A stretch of DNA of 64,000 nt, from positions 1 to 64,000 of the forward strand of contig CAMLHZ010000011.1 of the NCBI GenBank assembly GCA_946480085.1. The letters are read 5' to 3'. Shown here piece by piece: positions 56,445-64,000 of this stretch (position 1 is its first letter; every line of letters starts with the position of its first letter). Under the pieces are notes generated by a model that did not search any database, was not told where the DNA came from, and saw nothing but the letters and a program-made list of their open reading frames with translations. Source of the stretch: an uncultured Flavobacteriales bacterium. Lineage in GTDB: Bacteria > Bacteroidota > Bacteroidia > Flavobacteriales > Crocinitomicaceae. A program made the position numbers and the translations under genes.

Positions 56445-57626
56445 TCAATCTATGATTGATTCGAGTTGTTCTTTAGAAAGCTTTATCAATCCAATTCGGT
56501 CAATACTTCCCATAATTTTCGCTTGTACAAGAATGTTCAGTCCGTTATCCGAGGTTTGAATAAAATCGGAAGCAACAATTGGTGTATTCTGTCCCAAATA
56601 CTTTTTACCGACCAACGTTCCACCACCTGATTCGTAAATACTCAATAACAACTGGTTACTTCTGGTAGAAGATAGATACGCTTTGTACGTTGTTCCGCTG
56701 ATGGTCAGATCTTTAATCAGAACAGGTTTCCCCGGATCTAACTCTGATTGACCTTGAGCAGGAATTGATGAAGTAATATCGATGGTCGTTGGAGTCAGCG
56801 AAGCATTTGCATTGAAATAAAGATTGTCATAAGAAAACCTTGCCAACGAAAATTGATTTCCCGAAACAGGTGAAATTGCGGTAGCACCTCCATTAAAACC
56901 TTCACCGTTGTAAACACCCGCAAAACTTAGATCAGGATTCAGAAAGATCATTGAAAAACTGTAGTTGTAAAAACCGTTCATTACAATGTAATTCTGACTC
57001 TGTGTTGTACTGATGAAGAATGGAATTCTGTCGCCGTTATACGTAACATGATTCACAATTCGGTCTTCCACATCCGTAAAAATGTTCAAACTATTGGATT
57101 GCGTAATTGAACTCAAATCTCCTGAAAGTTCGTGAATTCCGGTTTCGTAGCTCATTCGGTCATAATTCTGAAGGTAGATATGCTGTCCGGAATTGTATAC
57201 GTACGTTGGATACAGAACATTCGAAAAACTCGAAACCTGAATTGTTGCTTGAGTTGCTTCATCAATTTTCAGAACATAAGTGAACAAACCAACTGCGTCC
57301 ATACAAACAATGAAATTCTGACCATTTTTCTTGATGATATTCGGAACAGCATTCACAAAATTTGCAGGTAATTCATACTTCCATTGGAATTCACCAGCTA
57401 AATTGACTTTCATGATTTGAATTCTCCAGCTGTCAAAAGCACTAACCACAATATAACCGTCTTCTACTTCAGAAGTGGTGATACTTAGCGGATGAAAATG
57501 CTTATTTCCGTTGGCATCGTCATACACTTTGATGAATAAATCTTCAGGTTCTGCATCATTTTTCTTGCATCCTGCAACACTCAAAGTCAATCCTAAGATC
57601 AATAGGCTATAAATAATCCGCTTCAT
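56445..57626 (-). CDS. Lipoprotein with propeller-like repeats, unknown function
   Basis: This 393-aa protein has a signal with the lipobox SVAGC (Cys20). Repeated phrases of the type EDGYIVVSAFDSWRIQIMKVN (short form GYIVVSA...IMKVNLAGEFQWKY) and DNGLNILVQAKI...IGLIKL suggest beta-propeller blades like those in WD/quinoprotein-like lipoproteins. No cofactor motif is evident. It is the last gene of the DUF1800-DUF1501-barrel-lipoprotein operon, starting 1 bp after the barrel gene ends. It is probably membrane-anchored and faces the periplasm or the surface. Confidence 0.78.
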   Translation of the reverse strand: MKRIIYSLLILGLTLSVAGCKKNDAEPEDLFIKVYDDANGNKHFHPLSITTSEVEDGYIVVSAFDSWRIQIMKVNLAGEFQWKYELPANFVNAVPNIIKKNGQNFIVCMDAVGLFTYVLKIDEATQATIQVSSFSNVLYPTYVYNSGQHIYLQNYDRMSYETGIHELSGDLSSITQSNSLNIFTDVEDRIVNHVTYNGDRIPFFISTTQSQNYIVMNGFYNYSFSMIFLNPDLSFAGVYNGEGFNGGATAISPVSGNQFSLARFSYDNLYFNANASLTPTTIDITSSIPAQGQSELDPGKPVLIKDLTISGTTYKAYLSSTRSNQLLLSIYESGGGTLVGKKYLGQNTPIVASDFIQTSDNGLNILVQAKIMGSIDRIGLIKLSKEQLESIID

Positions 57627-57627
57627 A

Positions 57628-58506
57628 CTAATACCTGCTTTTTTTCAAAATACCCAATGTGATAGAATTGTCGATAGGGAACATGAACGTGAGTTGTATG
57701 TCCATATTGAACATCTTGAATTGATCCAATACATCCAAATATTGCACGGTATAACCTGTATAATCCGCATATCGGTTTTTGTCATTCACAATCTTCCCAA
57801 ACCCGTATCTGAAATTGCTTTCTAAACTAATTGCGAAATAGTTGGAGAAATAAGTGATTCCCGCACCAGCCGTAATTCCAAAATTCCCTTTGTTGATGTG
57901 CTGTGTCAGATCTGCATCTCCTGTTTGGTTGGTTGCTGAGCCCGTCGAAGCCTCCTTGTCTACCTCTTCATCGATCGTATTGTCGTAGTAGATGTTCTTG
58001 CGCGCATGATGGCGAATGCTCGTGTAAATTCCGCCCTGAACATATGGTGAAAACTGCGTTACCGAAAAATCATATCTCGCCATCAGAGGTAAGTATACAC
58101 TCGATACTTTTTGCTGATGCATCATTTCAATGGAATAGTCGGAACTATTTACAGTGTCACGCCACAAATATGATGTTCTGTAATTGAAACTGTTCGTTTG
58201 AAAATTCGGATTGAAAACTACAGAGAGCTTTTTGGTGATAGTGTACGACATGTACAAGCCGTATTGTGAACCCTTGTTTTCTCCAAATTTCATATAGGTT
58301 TTTTCTCCAGTGTTGGTCGACTCCGGGGTAATTTCCAGTACGGTATAATCTTCCGTGGGTTTAATCCCAGTAAAATTCATCCCACCCGAGATTCCCAGAT
58401 AAACCTTGTTTTGTCGATGAACGGTATAACCTTTCCCTCTCTGCGCAGAAACAAATCCACTTAGGGTGAGGGAAAGAAGAACAACCAATAAATGTTTGAA
58501 TGTCAT
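57628..58506 (-). CDS. PorT-like outer-membrane beta-barrel protein
   Basis: This 292-aa protein has a signal peptide (about 1-21, ending GFVSAQ) and an OMP_b-brl_2 pattern: KVYLGISGGMNFTG, YGLYMSYTITKKLSVVF, QFSPYVQGGIY, GITAGAGITYFSNYFAI. The end strand is Phe-rich (MDIQLTFMF). Proteins of this type form small outer-membrane barrels with no known transport role. It shares one base with the DUF1501 gene (TAATG stop-start overlap), so translation is coupled. It may be the outer-membrane anchor of whatever complex the operon makes; this is inference. Confidence 0.82.
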   Translation of the reverse strand: MTFKHLLVVLLSLTLSGFVSAQRGKGYTVHRQNKVYLGISGGMNFTGIKPTEDYTVLEITPESTNTGEKTYMKFGENKGSQYGLYMSYTITKKLSVVFNPNFQTNSFNYRTSYLWRDTVNSSDYSIEMMHQQKVSSVYLPLMARYDFSVTQFSPYVQGGIYTSIRHHARKNIYYDNTIDEEVDKEASTGSATNQTGDADLTQHINKGNFGITAGAGITYFSNYFAISLESNFRYGFGKIVNDKNRYADYTGYTVQYLDVLDQFKMFNMDIQLTFMFPIDNSITLGILKKSRY

Positions 58507-60152
58507 TATTTAGTAAGTATTACTTTTTCAGTTAGTATTGCTGATTCGTTTGCAGTAAGCGTTACGAAATAGGTTCCTGTTGCAAATCGCGACAAATCGA
58601 AGTCTACAAAATGTTCTCCCGGATAATTTGGGGCATCTGATATTTTTCCAATTAATCTTCCTGAGATGTCTTTTACTTCAATTCGAATTGAAGCATCCTT
58701 TTGCAGCGAATAATTGATGTTTATACTTTGATCTGTTGGATTTGGATAGCATTTCATCCATAAATTCTCCTTGAACAATTCAGAAGTACTTAATTCCTTA
58801 CATCGAACGTAATCTACACGGTTAGCAACCCAATCCTCGAATTTGACATGTTCAATTGCAGCGTCATCCGCACCAAACCAGTCTTTAACAACAGAAGTGA
58901 AGACTTGTCTATAATCGTGCTGTAGCGGAATATTTCCGTATTCCAGATTTTGAAGATCCGGATTTGTACCGTAAACTCCTGGATTCAGACATGTTCCGTA
59001 GATTAACATTGGAGCTGCATTTCCGTGATCGGTTCCATAGCTTGAATTAGAGGCAGCACGACGGCCAAACTCTGAGAAGGTCATTGTTAGAACGCGATCA
59101 GACAATCCAAGATTTGCCAAATCATCATAAAATGCTTTCACTGCAGATGAAATATGATACAACGAAGCTGCGTGAGAGCCCATTGATGTATTGTTGTTCA
59201 CTACCTGATTGGCATGCGTATCAAACCCACCTATTCTGCACAAGAAGATTTTGGTTCCAATTCCTCCGCTAATCAATCGCGAAATAATTTTCAACTGCGG
59301 TGCTAAAGGATTGTGTAACGAACCACTAGGAGCGATGTATGGATACAAATCAGGGTAGACTGTACCTGAATTCGAACCAGCGTCGTAAACATCTCTTAAA
59401 CGCTCTGCATAATTGTTCGACTGACGTTCAATTTGCATGATGTATTCAATTTCATCACCTGCATGTGTATCCGGAAAGTTCAATGGTGGTTCTGCGCCAA
59501 CACTGTTGATCAGGTCGTAAAATGCATCCGGATTTTGAATGGAAAGTCCAGCCGGAATACCTTGATTTCTATGGAAAGCCAAGGAAACACCAGTTCCCAT
59601 TTCCAGAGCTAAAGGATCGGGAACAGTTGCACTTGGATATCCGTCAGGATAATTCGGATGATAATGTTCGAAATATCTACCCATCCAGCCCGAACTGTAA
59701 TAGTCGTCATAATCACCACCCATGAACCATACGTCTCTACTTCTGAAATGAGAACCGTTCATGTTTTCGTAAGAAACGTTTTGAACTATTGCTAGATTTC
59801 CTTCATCGTACATGGCTTTCGTTCCAACCATATCCGGGTGAAGTCCCACCTGTTGATTGCTCGGAAGATTTGGATCCAGTGTGATATATTGACGCGTTCC
59901 ACTTTGGGGAATCGCAATATTTGGTCGAAGGTTATAGTAAAGTCCGTATTGATCTATCGGAATTACCATGTTTAATCCATCGTTTCCGCCATGTAATTGA
60001 ATTAGAACCAGAATTTTATCGTTGTTTCCTGATTTCGCAAGTTTCTGTAAAAGTCCGCTTGGTTCAGCAGCATGAAGTGGAATACCATTTAATGTTAATA
60101 ACACTCCCGTTCCCATTATAGACGACAAGCGTACAAAGTCTCTTCTATCCAT
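58506..60152 (-). CDS. DUF1501 protein with Tat signal and T9SS C-terminal tail
   Basis: This 548-aa protein begins MDRRDFVRLSSIMGTG, a twin-arginine signal. The DUF1501 domain covers about 40-430 and has VLIQLHGGNDGLNMVIP at about 48, DTHANQ at about 312, TFSEFGRRAASN at about 356 and GTDHGNAAPM at about 370, which is related to the alkaline-phosphatase/sulfatase superfamily metal-site pattern. The last 78 aa are a type A T9SS sorting domain (CYPNPTDQSINI, ATGTYFVTL). DUF1501 is usually encoded beside DUF1800, as here (11-bp gap). Its enzymatic role is unknown. A Tat signal on a T9SS cargo is unusual because most cargo uses Sec. Confidence 0.93.
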   Translation of the reverse strand: MDRRDFVRLSSIMGTGVLLTLNGIPLHAAEPSGLLQKLAKSGNNDKILVLIQLHGGNDGLNMVIPIDQYGLYYNLRPNIAIPQSGTRQYITLDPNLPSNQQVGLHPDMVGTKAMYDEGNLAIVQNVSYENMNGSHFRSRDVWFMGGDYDDYYSSGWMGRYFEHYHPNYPDGYPSATVPDPLALEMGTGVSLAFHRNQGIPAGLSIQNPDAFYDLINSVGAEPPLNFPDTHAGDEIEYIMQIERQSNNYAERLRDVYDAGSNSGTVYPDLYPYIAPSGSLHNPLAPQLKIISRLISGGIGTKIFLCRIGGFDTHANQVVNNNTSMGSHAASLYHISSAVKAFYDDLANLGLSDRVLTMTFSEFGRRAASNSSYGTDHGNAAPMLIYGTCLNPGVYGTNPDLQNLEYGNIPLQHDYRQVFTSVVKDWFGADDAAIEHVKFEDWVANRVDYVRCKELSTSELFKENLWMKCYPNPTDQSININYSLQKDASIRIEVKDISGRLIGKISDAPNYPGEHFVDFDLSRFATGTYFVTLTANESAILTEKVILTK

Positions 60153-60163
60153 TTCCTAGTGTT

Positions 60164-61801
60164 TTAAAATAATTGATATTCGGGTGATTGCATCATTGCG
60201 CTGATCAATGCTTCGAGTTGTAAACGTACATTCACATCGCTTCCGGAGTTGAGATAATCGTTCCATTCATCTGTCCAGTTGGCTGCAGAAAGTTGATCCA
60301 GCAATACGTTATCTCTGAAGTAATTAAATCGAACTGAATCAATGGTCATTGGGAATAACCATTGTACCAATTCCTGAACAAGAATTGTGGCATCTCCCGG
60401 ATTGGAACAGTTGTCTTCTACAAAAGTGACAATGTTCAGTTTCAATAGAATTCCGTTGGCGTTAGTAAATCCTGTAATCAGATATTCTGCGAATTTATAG
60501 CGGTTAGCCAGGTAATTTGACGAAATCCAATAGCGATGGAAATCGGGTAATTGATAATAAGGTTCATAACCGGCTACATCGTAAGGCTCGAAGTAATAAA
60601 GTCCCTGAAGTTCAAGCTGAGCAATTAACTGTCCATACAAATCGTAATGATCTACCAGATCAGTAGTTTTATCAGGAACTGTCAAATTAAACAATCGAAG
60701 GGTTCCAATAACTAAATCCATTGGCGATTTGATGATTGCGCCTACATTGTTGTCGCTGGTAATTGGAGTATCGAGATCATAGAAATGCTCACTTTGAAGT
60801 AATTGCTCGAGAACTGGAATAATATTGAAATTGTTACTCTCTAACGTTGCTGCCAGAGGTTCAATAATATCTGTTTCAATCTCTGCAGTTATATCATAGT
60901 AAACAAATTCACGATAAACCCTTCTGCAAATGTGTTTGGCCGCGTGAGGCGAATTGAAAACCATGTCTACCAAGTCATCTAATTCGGTATAAATTCCAGC
61001 CACTGTTGCATTTGCTCCAACAATTCCAGTTGTTTGAACTGAGGTATTGTTGAACGCACTGGTGAACTGTTTGGTTGTAATATCGTGCTGAGATGAAACA
61101 CTTCCGTTTCCTTTTACTTTTCCGGTTGGAATGTTCGTTACAGCGTCAATCGTTTGGAAGGTATCATCGATTCCCCAACCCGTAAAGCCTTTGGTTAATG
61201 CCTGAACATCTGTTTCAGTGAAGTTCGTATAATTTCCAATGCTCACTTCTTCACCTTTACCAACGGTGTATAATTCCAAAAATTCGCGTGCAAAATTCTC
61301 CTGCGGGCTACCTTTGATATTCAGGTTTCCATCGAGGTGCAAGAGCATAGCATTGTCGATACAAAGCGCTCTTGTGAGATCTTTGTAATTCCCTAAGGCA
61401 TAAAACCGAAGTAAACGCAAATAGTCAATGGCGAATTGTGGACTCTGCTCAATTCTGCTCATGATCATCGGGAAATGCGTATGATAAAACCAAACCATTC
61501 TATCGGTCAGATTAGTACCTGAAGAACGCATGTTCTCCATCCACCAGCTTCTTGTGTAATCCGAAAATGAATTGGTATCCGGATCAGGAGTGTTTGGATA
61601 GATCCAATTTGTACCTGTTGCGGGATCAACTGGAAGAGCAGGAACAGGTTGAGCTTGAATCAAAGCTGTAATTGCAGCTTGAGCAGTCATGCCTGAGAAA
61701 TTGGTTATGTCCTGCAAACGAGGTCCTAAAGTAGCTCTGCGTAATAAATGCGCAGCCTTCTGAACGCCCAAAGCACCCGAAATAGGGTTGAGTGATGCCA
61801 T
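60164..61801 (-). CDS. DUF1800 family protein
   Basis: This 545-aa protein is a DUF1800 member: AAHLLRRATLGPR at about 15, MVWFYHTHF at about 100, NFAREFLELYTVG at about 167 and VQALTKGFTGWG at about 193, with SPHAAKHICRRVYREF at about 279. The function of the family is unknown. I see no signal peptide; the N-terminus is MASLNPISGALGVQ, with no hydrophobic core. It is the first gene of a four-gene minus-strand operon, followed after 11 bp by the Tat/T9SS DUF1501 gene. Export as a folded complex with DUF1501 is an inference. Confidence 0.92.
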   Translation of the reverse strand: MASLNPISGALGVQKAAHLLRRATLGPRLQDITNFSGMTAQAAITALIQAQPVPALPVDPATGTNWIYPNTPDPDTNSFSDYTRSWWMENMRSSGTNLTDRMVWFYHTHFPMIMSRIEQSPQFAIDYLRLLRFYALGNYKDLTRALCIDNAMLLHLDGNLNIKGSPQENFAREFLELYTVGKGEEVSIGNYTNFTETDVQALTKGFTGWGIDDTFQTIDAVTNIPTGKVKGNGSVSSQHDITTKQFTSAFNNTSVQTTGIVGANATVAGIYTELDDLVDMVFNSPHAAKHICRRVYREFVYYDITAEIETDIIEPLAATLESNNFNIIPVLEQLLQSEHFYDLDTPITSDNNVGAIIKSPMDLVIGTLRLFNLTVPDKTTDLVDHYDLYGQLIAQLELQGLYYFEPYDVAGYEPYYQLPDFHRYWISSNYLANRYKFAEYLITGFTNANGILLKLNIVTFVEDNCSNPGDATILVQELVQWLFPMTIDSVRFNYFRDNVLLDQLSAANWTDEWNDYLNSGSDVNVRLQLEALISAMMQSPEYQLF

Positions 61802-61976
61802 AAGATAGTAGTTTTATAAATTCAAAAACAGTTTATTTCCGCCAGAAGCGGACTGAAATGCAGAAAGCAAAAGCAAGTGCGGGTAATAGCTTTATCGTAG
61901 AGTAATTGCGTTACCTAAATTAGAATATTTGTTGCATGTTTTCAAGAAAAAAGATGTGAGGTTTTGAACAGGAACA

Positions 61977-62123
61977 TCTCGACTCCGCTCGATGACCTGT
62001 ACATCAATAAGTTATTTAAGTTTCTTAACGCAAGAAAAAATCCCAGCCAAAATAATGACTGGGATTTTAAATATGAATCCAGACTCACTCTCTTAATTAT
62101 AAGGTCGTCGAGCGGAGTCGAGA
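61977..62123. repeat. REP-like inverted repeat, CGAGCGGAGTCGAGA family
   Basis: Two 22-nt arms (61977-61998 and 62102-62123) are reverse complements at 21 of 22 positions. The inner part reads tctcgactccgctcga in one arm. The arms enclose the lpdA terminator. This type of element is familiar from Bacteroidota intergenic regions. Confidence 0.85.
62031..62068 (-). terminator. lpdA terminator
   Basis: A 10-bp perfect stem (aaaatcccag / ctgggatttt) with a 12-nt loop is followed on the minus strand by six T. It lies about 60 bp after the lpdA stop codon, inside the larger inverted repeat. Confidence 0.85.
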
Positions 62124-62129
62124 CGAGTC

Positions 62130-63521
62130 TTATAAATGAATCACTTCTCCGTATGCCGCTGCTGCAGCTTCCATCACTGCTTCAGACATTGTTGGGTGAG
62201 GGTGAACTGTTTTGATCAATTCATGTCCTGTTACTTCCAACTTACGGATCGCAACGATTTCAGCAATCATTTCAGTAACGTTAGCACCAATCATGTGAGC
62301 TCCTAGAAGTTCACCATATTTTGCGTCGAAGACCAATTTCACGAAACCATCTTTTGCTCCGGCAGCACTTGCTTTACCAGATGCAGAGAATGGAAACTTA
62401 CCAACCTTCACTTCGAATCCAGCTTCTTTAGCCGCTTTTTCCGTCATACCAACAGAAGCAACTTCAGGAGAACAGTATGTACATCCAGGGATGTTTCCGT
62501 AATCCAATGGTTCTGGATTGTGTCCGGCAATTTTCTCAACACAGATAATTCCTTCTGCAGAAGCAACGTGTGCTAACGCAGCAGTTGGAATTACGTCTCC
62601 AATTGCATAGTATCCTGGGATATTCGTTTGGTAGTAATCGTTAACAATGATTCTTCCTTTGTCAACAACAATTCCTAATCCTTCTAAACCAATGTTTTCG
62701 ATGTTTGCCTGAATACCAACTGCAGAAAGAACTACGTCGCATTCAATTTTCTCTTCACCTTTTTCAGTTTTCACAGTAACAACACAACCTTTTCCTTTTG
62801 TATCAACTGATTCAACAGAAGCGTTTGTCATAACTGTAACACCAGCCTTCTTGAACGATTTCTCCAATTGCTTAGATACATCTTCGTCTTCGATAGGAAC
62901 GATGTTCGGTAAATATTCAACAACTGTAACTTCAGTTCCAATTGCTTTGTAGAAATAAGCGAATTCAACACCAATAGCTCCAGATCCAACAACAACCATT
63001 TTCTTAGGCTGAGTTTTCAATGTCATTGCTTCGCGGTATCCAATAATTTTTTCACCATCTTGTGGCAAGTTTGGCAATTGACGAGAACGAGCTCCTGTTG
63101 CGATGATGATTCCTTTGTCAGCTGAATACTCAGTAACTGTTCCATCTTCTGCTTTTACAGAAACTTTTTTCCCCGGCATAACAGTTCCAAAACCTTTGAT
63201 AACATCGATCTTGTTTTTCTTCATCAAGAATTGAATTCCCTGACTCATTCCGTTAGCAACACCTCTTGAGCGTTCTACCATTCCACCAAATTCAGCTTTC
63301 GCGTCTTTTACTGTAATTCCGTAGTCAGCAGCATGAGAAATGTATTCAAATACATTCGCGCTTTTCAACAACGCTTTTGTAGGGATACATCCCCAGTTCA
63401 AACAAATTCCACCAAGTGCATCGCGTTCAACAACGGCAGTTTTCAATCCCAATTGTGACGCACGGATTGCTGTTACATATCCTCCGGGTCCACTTCCTAT
63501 TACAATGATATCGTAGTTCAT
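62130..63521 (-). CDS. lpdA: Dihydrolipoyl dehydrogenase (E3)
   Basis: This 463-aa flavoprotein re-oxidises dihydrolipoamide for the pyruvate, 2-oxoglutarate or branched-chain dehydrogenase complexes and the glycine cleavage system. FAD binding is shown by VIGSGPGGYVTAIRA at about 7. The redox disulfide is Cys40/Cys45 in GGICLNWGCIPTK, with Trp where Val is more common. The NAD motif is VVGSGAIGVEFAYFY at about 176, and the second FAD motif is YYAIGDV at about 307. The catalytic His-Glu pair sits in TVHPHPTMSEAV near the C-terminus. No E1/E2 gene is adjacent. A 16-nt palindrome lies directly upstream of its start codon. Confidence 0.96.
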   Translation of the reverse strand: MNYDIIVIGSGPGGYVTAIRASQLGLKTAVVERDALGGICLNWGCIPTKALLKSANVFEYISHAADYGITVKDAKAEFGGMVERSRGVANGMSQGIQFLMKKNKIDVIKGFGTVMPGKKVSVKAEDGTVTEYSADKGIIIATGARSRQLPNLPQDGEKIIGYREAMTLKTQPKKMVVVGSGAIGVEFAYFYKAIGTEVTVVEYLPNIVPIEDEDVSKQLEKSFKKAGVTVMTNASVESVDTKGKGCVVTVKTEKGEEKIECDVVLSAVGIQANIENIGLEGLGIVVDKGRIIVNDYYQTNIPGYYAIGDVIPTAALAHVASAEGIICVEKIAGHNPEPLDYGNIPGCTYCSPEVASVGMTEKAAKEAGFEVKVGKFPFSASGKASAAGAKDGFVKLVFDAKYGELLGAHMIGANVTEMIAEIVAIRKLEVTGHELIKTVHPHPTMSEAVMEAAAAAYGEVIHL

Positions 63522-63537
63522 ATTTAGAATTCTAAAT
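63522..63537. promoter_or_regulatory. 16-nt perfect palindrome abutting the lpdA start codon
   Basis: atttagaattctaaat is a perfect palindrome directly 5' of the lpdA ATG on the minus strand. It could be an operator, or fold as a small hairpin at the ribosome-binding region. Confidence 0.4.
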
Positions 63538-63593
63538 TTTCGGGTACGAATGTAATCATTTCCGTGGTAGGAGTGAATAGAACGAGATATAAA

Positions 63594-63762
63594 TTAAAAC
63601 ACATAGTCACATAGAAAATGACATAGTTTTCGCATAGTTTAAAATGTTCAAGTGTTCAAATGATTGAAAATTGGGGGCTGAGGCTCTCGAAGTCACCAAC
63701 CAATCATCTATTTATTCAAACTATGTTACTATGTGTTCGACTATGCGCCCTATGTGTTTTAA
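63594..63762. repeat. Long REP-like inverted repeat, CACATAG family
   Basis: The outer arms ttaaaacacatag (63594-63606) and ctatgtgttttaa (63750-63762) are perfect complements over 13 nt. Inner matches (tcacatag / ctatgtg, catagttt / aaactatg) extend the hairpin. The element fills most of the lpdA-to-peptidase gap and shares its CACATAG core with 18590-18657. Confidence 0.85.
63678..63695. repeat. Second copy of the 18-nt word ctgaggctctcgaagtca
   Basis: It is identical to 23264-23281, where the word forms the apex of the htpG terminator. Here it lies in the loop of the CACATAG inverted repeat. Confidence 0.85.
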
Positions 63763-63787
63763 TACTAATTTTGAAACAAAAAAAGAA

Positions 63788-64000
63788 ATGACGTTTTATC
63801 AGCTTTCCATTCAGCAACCCAACCAGCAATACATTCAATTTCAAGTAACAATGCCGACAGAAGGCGAAACTACAGTTGTTTGTTTGTCTAAATGGCGTCC
63901 TGGACGTTACGAATTGGGAAATTTTGCGAAAAATGTAAAGCGATTTAAGGTCTATTCCTCGGAAGGAAAAACGCTCAGTACAACGAAGAGAGATTCTTCT
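63788..64000 (+). CDS. M61-family peptidase, N-terminal fragment (cut by window end)
   Basis: ATG at 63788 opens a frame of 71 codons that runs off the window. The phrase KWRPGRYELGNFAKNVKRF matches the N-terminal domain of M61 (glycyl aminopeptidase-like) peptidases, where PGRYELG-type PGSY motifs precede RDFARNV-like sequence. No signal peptide is seen in this portion. The catalytic HExxH lies outside the window, so the call rests on the N-terminal domain only. Confidence 0.7.
   Translation, partial: MTFYQLSIQQPNQQYIQFQVTMPTEGETTVVCLSKWRPGRYELGNFAKNVKRFKVYSSEGKTLSTTKRDSS

Larger units (their letters stand above)
61802..62129. other. 328-bp intergenic region with nested inverted repeats
   Basis: It lies upstream of the DUF1800 gene and downstream of lpdA. 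It holds a tccgc-cagaa-gcgga hairpin at about 61839-61853, the long inverted repeat at 61977-62123 and the lpdA terminator inside that repeat. I found no clear TAnnTTTG element for the DUF1800 operon and no ORF with support. Confidence 0.5.

Overview
The window looks like a chromosomal segment from a Flavobacteriales bacterium (phylum Bacteroidota), most likely close to Fluviicola/Crocinitomicaceae. The reasons are: a short 289-aa primary sigma factor, promoters of the TTG-N17-23-TAnnTTTG type, weak Shine-Dalgarno sequences, moderately AT-rich DNA, and eight genes whose products carry (or probably carry) type IX secretion (T9SS) C-terminal sorting domains. The lineage below order level is inference. 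I see no rRNA, tRNA, CRISPR array, insertion sequence, integrase or prophage gene.

Layout. 1-3.3 kb: the 3' part of a giant repeat-built T9SS surface protein. 3.4-10.6 kb: an ACMSD-like amidohydrolase, an unusual membrane-spanning alpha/beta hydrolase, hisS, hutH and a small membrane protein. 10.7-19.6 kb: a DUF4397 T9SS protein, a YbiT-type ABC-F ATPase, a 1459-aa CARDB-type T9SS protein flanked by a 135-bp duplication of the ABC-F gene end, and an FkbM methyltransferase. 19.7-24.1 kb: two small secreted proteins, htpG with a possible sigma-54-type promoter, and a membrane TerB/DnaJ co-chaperone. 24.2-29.2 kb: a 1642-aa CHU_C-type T9SS protein with nine tandem Ig-like repeats. 29.2-34.1 kb: an RsmI-like methyltransferase, a low-molecular-weight phosphatase, rpoD and priA. 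34.2-43.7 kb: two lipoproteins, a VOC protein, a PlpD-like patatin, a TRIC-type channel, an RlmL-like methyltransferase and another T9SS protein. 43.8-47.5 kb: gltA and a dipeptidyl-peptidase IV-type peptidase.

Two accessory operons stand out. At 47.9-55.4 kb (plus strand) five closely spaced genes encode a secreted lamin-tail-domain protein, a TonB-dependent receptor, a secreted endonuclease I, a lipoprotein with the 5'-nucleotidase C-terminal domain, and a Tat-exported 5'-nucleotidase catalytic subunit. Together they read as a surface pathway that would cut extracellular nucleic acid, dephosphorylate the products and take something up. At 56.4-61.8 kb (minus strand) four almost abutting genes encode DUF1800, DUF1501 (Tat signal plus T9SS tail), a beta-barrel outer-membrane protein and a lipoprotein. 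The DUF1800 protein has no visible signal, so it may ride out with its Tat-exported partner. The window ends with lpdA and the start of an M61-family peptidase gene.

The intergenic DNA is rich in REP-like imperfect palindromes of several unrelated families, many of them next to gene ends and some fused to terminators.
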